Below, piece by piece: positions 62,326 to 64,000 of a DNA stretch of 64,000 nt. A program made the translations under genes and the position numbers. The stretch comes from Apteryx mantelli (Eukaryota > Chordata > Aves > Apterygiformes > Apterygidae). Location: assembly GCF_036417845.1 (NCBI RefSeq), contig NC_089994.1:16696001-16760000 (forward strand), in the 5' to 3' direction. Position 1 is the first letter of the stretch; every line of letters begins with the position of its first letter. The notes below the pieces were generated by a model. That model saw only the letters and a program-made list of their open reading frames with translations, was not told the origin of the DNA and did no database searches.

Positions 62326-62400
62326 TTTAATAGCTAAAACAAAATGGAAGCTCCCCGCTGATTGGCTGCCGCCAGCCCCGGACCTTTAATAAGCAAAACT
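62326..62400 (+). repeat. SETD1B promoter module, copy 2
   Basis: Order: TTTAATAGCTAAAACAAAAT, GGAAGCT, GATTGGCTGC, CCTTTAAT. The ATGGAAGCT and GATTGGCTGC elements lie exactly 182 bp from those of copy 1. Confidence 0.75.
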
Positions 62401-63037
62401 GCCGCTTCCCCCCCCCTCCTTCCCCAATCGTGTGAAATTGCCACAGTGTCGCCAAACGGCGCCGAGCCGCGCGGTCCCCCCCCTCCCCCCCTCGCTGCAC
62501 CGCCGCCGCCGCAGCAGGGCGGCGGGCGCCGCGCCGCGCTCCGCCCGCAGCCGCGGCCGCCCGCCCGCCCGCTCGGCCGTCGCGGGCTCGCCGAAGTCTT
62601 CCCCCAAAACTTGTCCCACCTAGGTCCATCTTGTTTAGAAACAGTTTGCGCTAAGGTAAATGCAGCGGGCAGATTCCACGCTCCCCCCCGCATGCCGTTA
62701 ACCCCGGGGCGGGGAGGAAAAAAAAAAAACCCCGCCCGGCGGGGGCCCATGCCGCGGCGCTCGGCGGCGGCGGGGCGGCGGCGGGCGGCCGCGGGGCCGG
62801 GGGCTGCGCGGCGCGGCCGCCGTGAATGTGCAGGCGGCGGAGGGCGGTTAGGCGTTCGCGGCGCTCGCAGCGGTGTATTGTGGGAGGCCGCCGCCGCCAG
62901 CAGCGAGCACACACAATATGTGGTGGCTCGCGAAAACGGGAGGCAGGAGCCTGGCGGCCAGCCCGCGCCGGTAACCGGCCCCATGTGAGACGGGAGCTCG
63001 CCTTTCGCCGCCCGGAGACGATCGGCCGCCAAACGCG

Positions 63038-63110
63038 ATGTCTTTCCGAGAGATCAAGGCGGGGGAAAAAGCCAAGCACCCTGAAGATCATGGCAAAAAG
63101 CAGAGTTCAA
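63038..63110 (+). CDS. SETD1B: SETD1B coding exon 1 (residues 1-24)
   Basis: The ATG in CGCGATGTC context starts the conserved non-mammalian N-terminus. The exon ends TTCAA before a GTGAGA donor, one base into a serine codon completed by exon 2. Confidence 0.92.
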
Positions 63111-63548
63111 GTGAGATTGGGTCTTTTTTTTTTTTTTTTTTCTTCCCTCCTCCCTTTCTGCCTCTTGTCTCGCTGGGGTGGAGGGGGGGGGACACGGCTC
63201 GCAATTCCCCCATTTTAGGGCTTGCTTCTTGGTGGATTTCCTCCCTGCCTGGGTGTGTTGAGCGGGCGGTTCGTTTAAAAAAATAAAAAAAAAAGGGGGG
63301 TCTTTGTTGAATATTTTTTAACTTTGTGGGTTTTTGTGTGTTTTTTTTTCCCTCCTCTTTCCCCCCCCTCCTCCCCTTGCCTCCCCCGTCCAGGTTGGAT
63401 CAACGGAATGGAGAACAGCACCCAAGCCAGCACTTCTGTCGAGAAAAGAAATCACCATTGGAGAAGTTACAAGTTGATTATTGACCCGGCTCTGAAAAAA
63501 GGACAGCACAAACTCTATCGTTATGATGGGCAACATTTTAGCATGCCT
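63038..63548 (+). CDS. SETD1B: SETD1B, histone H3K4 methyltransferase, first two coding exons (partial)
   Basis: Exons 63038-63110 and 63394-63548 give 76 codons; the gene continues past the right edge. The protein starts [19 protein letters not shown] and continues through [20 protein letters not shown], then [20 protein letters not shown] and [22 protein letters not shown] and [19 protein letters not shown] match human SETD1B; SETD1A reads differently (WRNYKLIVDPAL). The [10 protein letters not shown] start, absent from the human protein as I recall it, resembles the chicken and frog proteins. The window covers only the part before the RNA-recognition motif; the catalytic SET domain near residue 1,800-1,900 lies outside. 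SETD1B is the nuclear catalytic subunit of a COMPASS complex (with WDR5, RBBP5, ASH2L, DPY30 and CFP1) that methylates histone H3 lysine 4 at CpG-island promoters. Confidence 0.96.
63111..63393 (+). other. SETD1B intron 1 (283 bp)
   Basis: A very short intron with a long T tract at 63,123-63,140, a second T tract near 63,342 and a C/T-rich acceptor ending CCAG at 63,393. Confidence 0.85.
63394..63548 (+). CDS. SETD1B: SETD1B coding exon 2 (residues 25-76)
   Basis: The exon encodes [20 protein letters not shown] through YDGQHFSMP and ends in phase 0 before GTGAGT. The motif [20 protein letters not shown] is the conserved N-terminal signature of SETD1 proteins. Confidence 0.96.
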
Positions 63549-64000
63549 GTGAGTGTGGGAATTTCTGTGTCCCTCCCCTGTCGGGTTGTGTCCCCCCCCC
63601 AGCCCAGACCCACGCTCCTTGCCCCCTGTCCAAGCCGCCGGGGACCGGGGCCCCCCCAGGGCCTGGCGATCCCCGCCGGAGCCCGTGTGTGTTGCCAGGG
63701 GGTTCGGGGAGGGGGGGAACACGGACAGCCACCAAAGTTACTGCCACCTGACACGATGTATTCAACTGTCAGGAGCCCCGAAAGGAGCCCAAACCTGCAG
63801 CTTTATGTCTGTGTTTCCAATCTGTGTGCATTTCCCAGCAGTATTGCAATTTGACACGTGTGTGTATGTGTGTGTCTGTGCTTTTCTCTTCCCTGGAGAC
63901 TTCCTATGCTTTGTCGGGGTTTATTTATTTTATTTATTTTCTATTTGTGGCTTAAATTTCAAGCAGTGTTATTGCCGGTTTTGTGCTTTTTCTTCTCCTC
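63549..64000 (+). other. SETD1B intron 2, 5' part
   Basis: Intron sequence running off the right edge, C- and G-rich at first, then with TTTA-type runs near 63,921-63,941. No further coding exon is visible in the window. Confidence 0.8.

Larger units (their letters stand above)
62143..63037 (+). promoter_or_regulatory. SETD1B proximal promoter and 5' leader
   Basis: A CpG island directly upstream of the SETD1B ATG. It contains GATTGGCTGC (inverted CCAAT, NF-Y type) at 62,178 and 62,360, and a CCAAT at 62,210. YY1-like AAATGGCTGCC lies just upstream near 62,080. CCTTTAA motifs occur at 62,200, 62,324 and 62,383. No conventional TATA box is seen. The transcription start probably lies in the GC-rich block at 62.6-63.0 kb, but this is inferred. 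Confidence 0.7.

Noticed and set aside
62334-63032. 232-codon minus-strand open frame upstream of SETD1B
   Set aside because: It is antisense to the SETD1B promoter and is low-complexity Arg/Pro/Ala sequence, typical of GC-rich promoters.
1-64000. CRISPR arrays, bacterial-type operons and tRNA genes
   Set aside because: The genes are spliced vertebrate genes, and the tandem arrays present are minisatellites without spacers. Matches to the tRNA B-box, such as near 22,493 and 11,009, lack a cloverleaf.

Overview
The window looks like vertebrate, most likely avian, genomic DNA from a gene-dense microchromosome-type region. Genes are split by short introns with GT-AG borders, CpG-rich promoters alternate with AT-rich spacers, and there is little interspersed repeat apart from one old CR1-like LINE fragment. 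Three protein-coding genes are well supported, in the order TMEM120B (+), RHOF (-), SETD1B (+). From memory, the same order and orientation occurs at human 12q24.31, and that human region corresponds largely to chicken chromosome 15. The species cannot be fixed from sequence alone.

Layout. About 0.2-3.3 kb is a CpG-rich tract with no recognisable gene. 3.3-12.6 kb is AT-rich spacer with nothing I can name. 12.65-13.1 kb is the TMEM120B promoter, which carries a GC-box minisatellite and a CRE. The TMEM120B coding sequence is 12 exons from 13,096 to 28,662 and gives a complete 339-residue protein. Its probable poly(A) signal is at 30,060. RHOF runs the opposite way: five coding exons between 44,714 and 31,972 give a complete 223-residue Rho GTPase ending in a CAAX box. 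The two genes converge tail to tail with only about 1.1 kb between their nearest poly(A) signals. The RHOF upstream region (44.7-45.3 kb) holds a 78-bp minisatellite. 45.7-58.9 kb is a long spacer with an ancient CR1-like fragment at its 56-kb end. 59.2-60.35 kb is a CpG island with no assigned gene. 62.1-63.0 kb is the SETD1B promoter, with a module duplicated 182 bp apart. SETD1B starts at 63,038 and leaves the window in its second intron after 76 codons.

The genes do not form a pathway. TMEM120B is a nuclear-envelope/ER membrane protein of the TMEM120 family, RHOF is a filopodium-inducing Rho GTPase at the plasma membrane, and SETD1B is the catalytic subunit of a COMPASS histone H3K4 methyltransferase. 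I found no new enzymatic or mobile system. The unusual content is regulatory and structural: tandem arrays at two promoters, a duplicated CCAAT module at the third, a direct repeat flanking an in-frame RHOF exon, and two CpG-rich tracts without genes. All exon borders were read by eye from splice signals, reading frame and remembered orthologue sequences; nothing was aligned by software.
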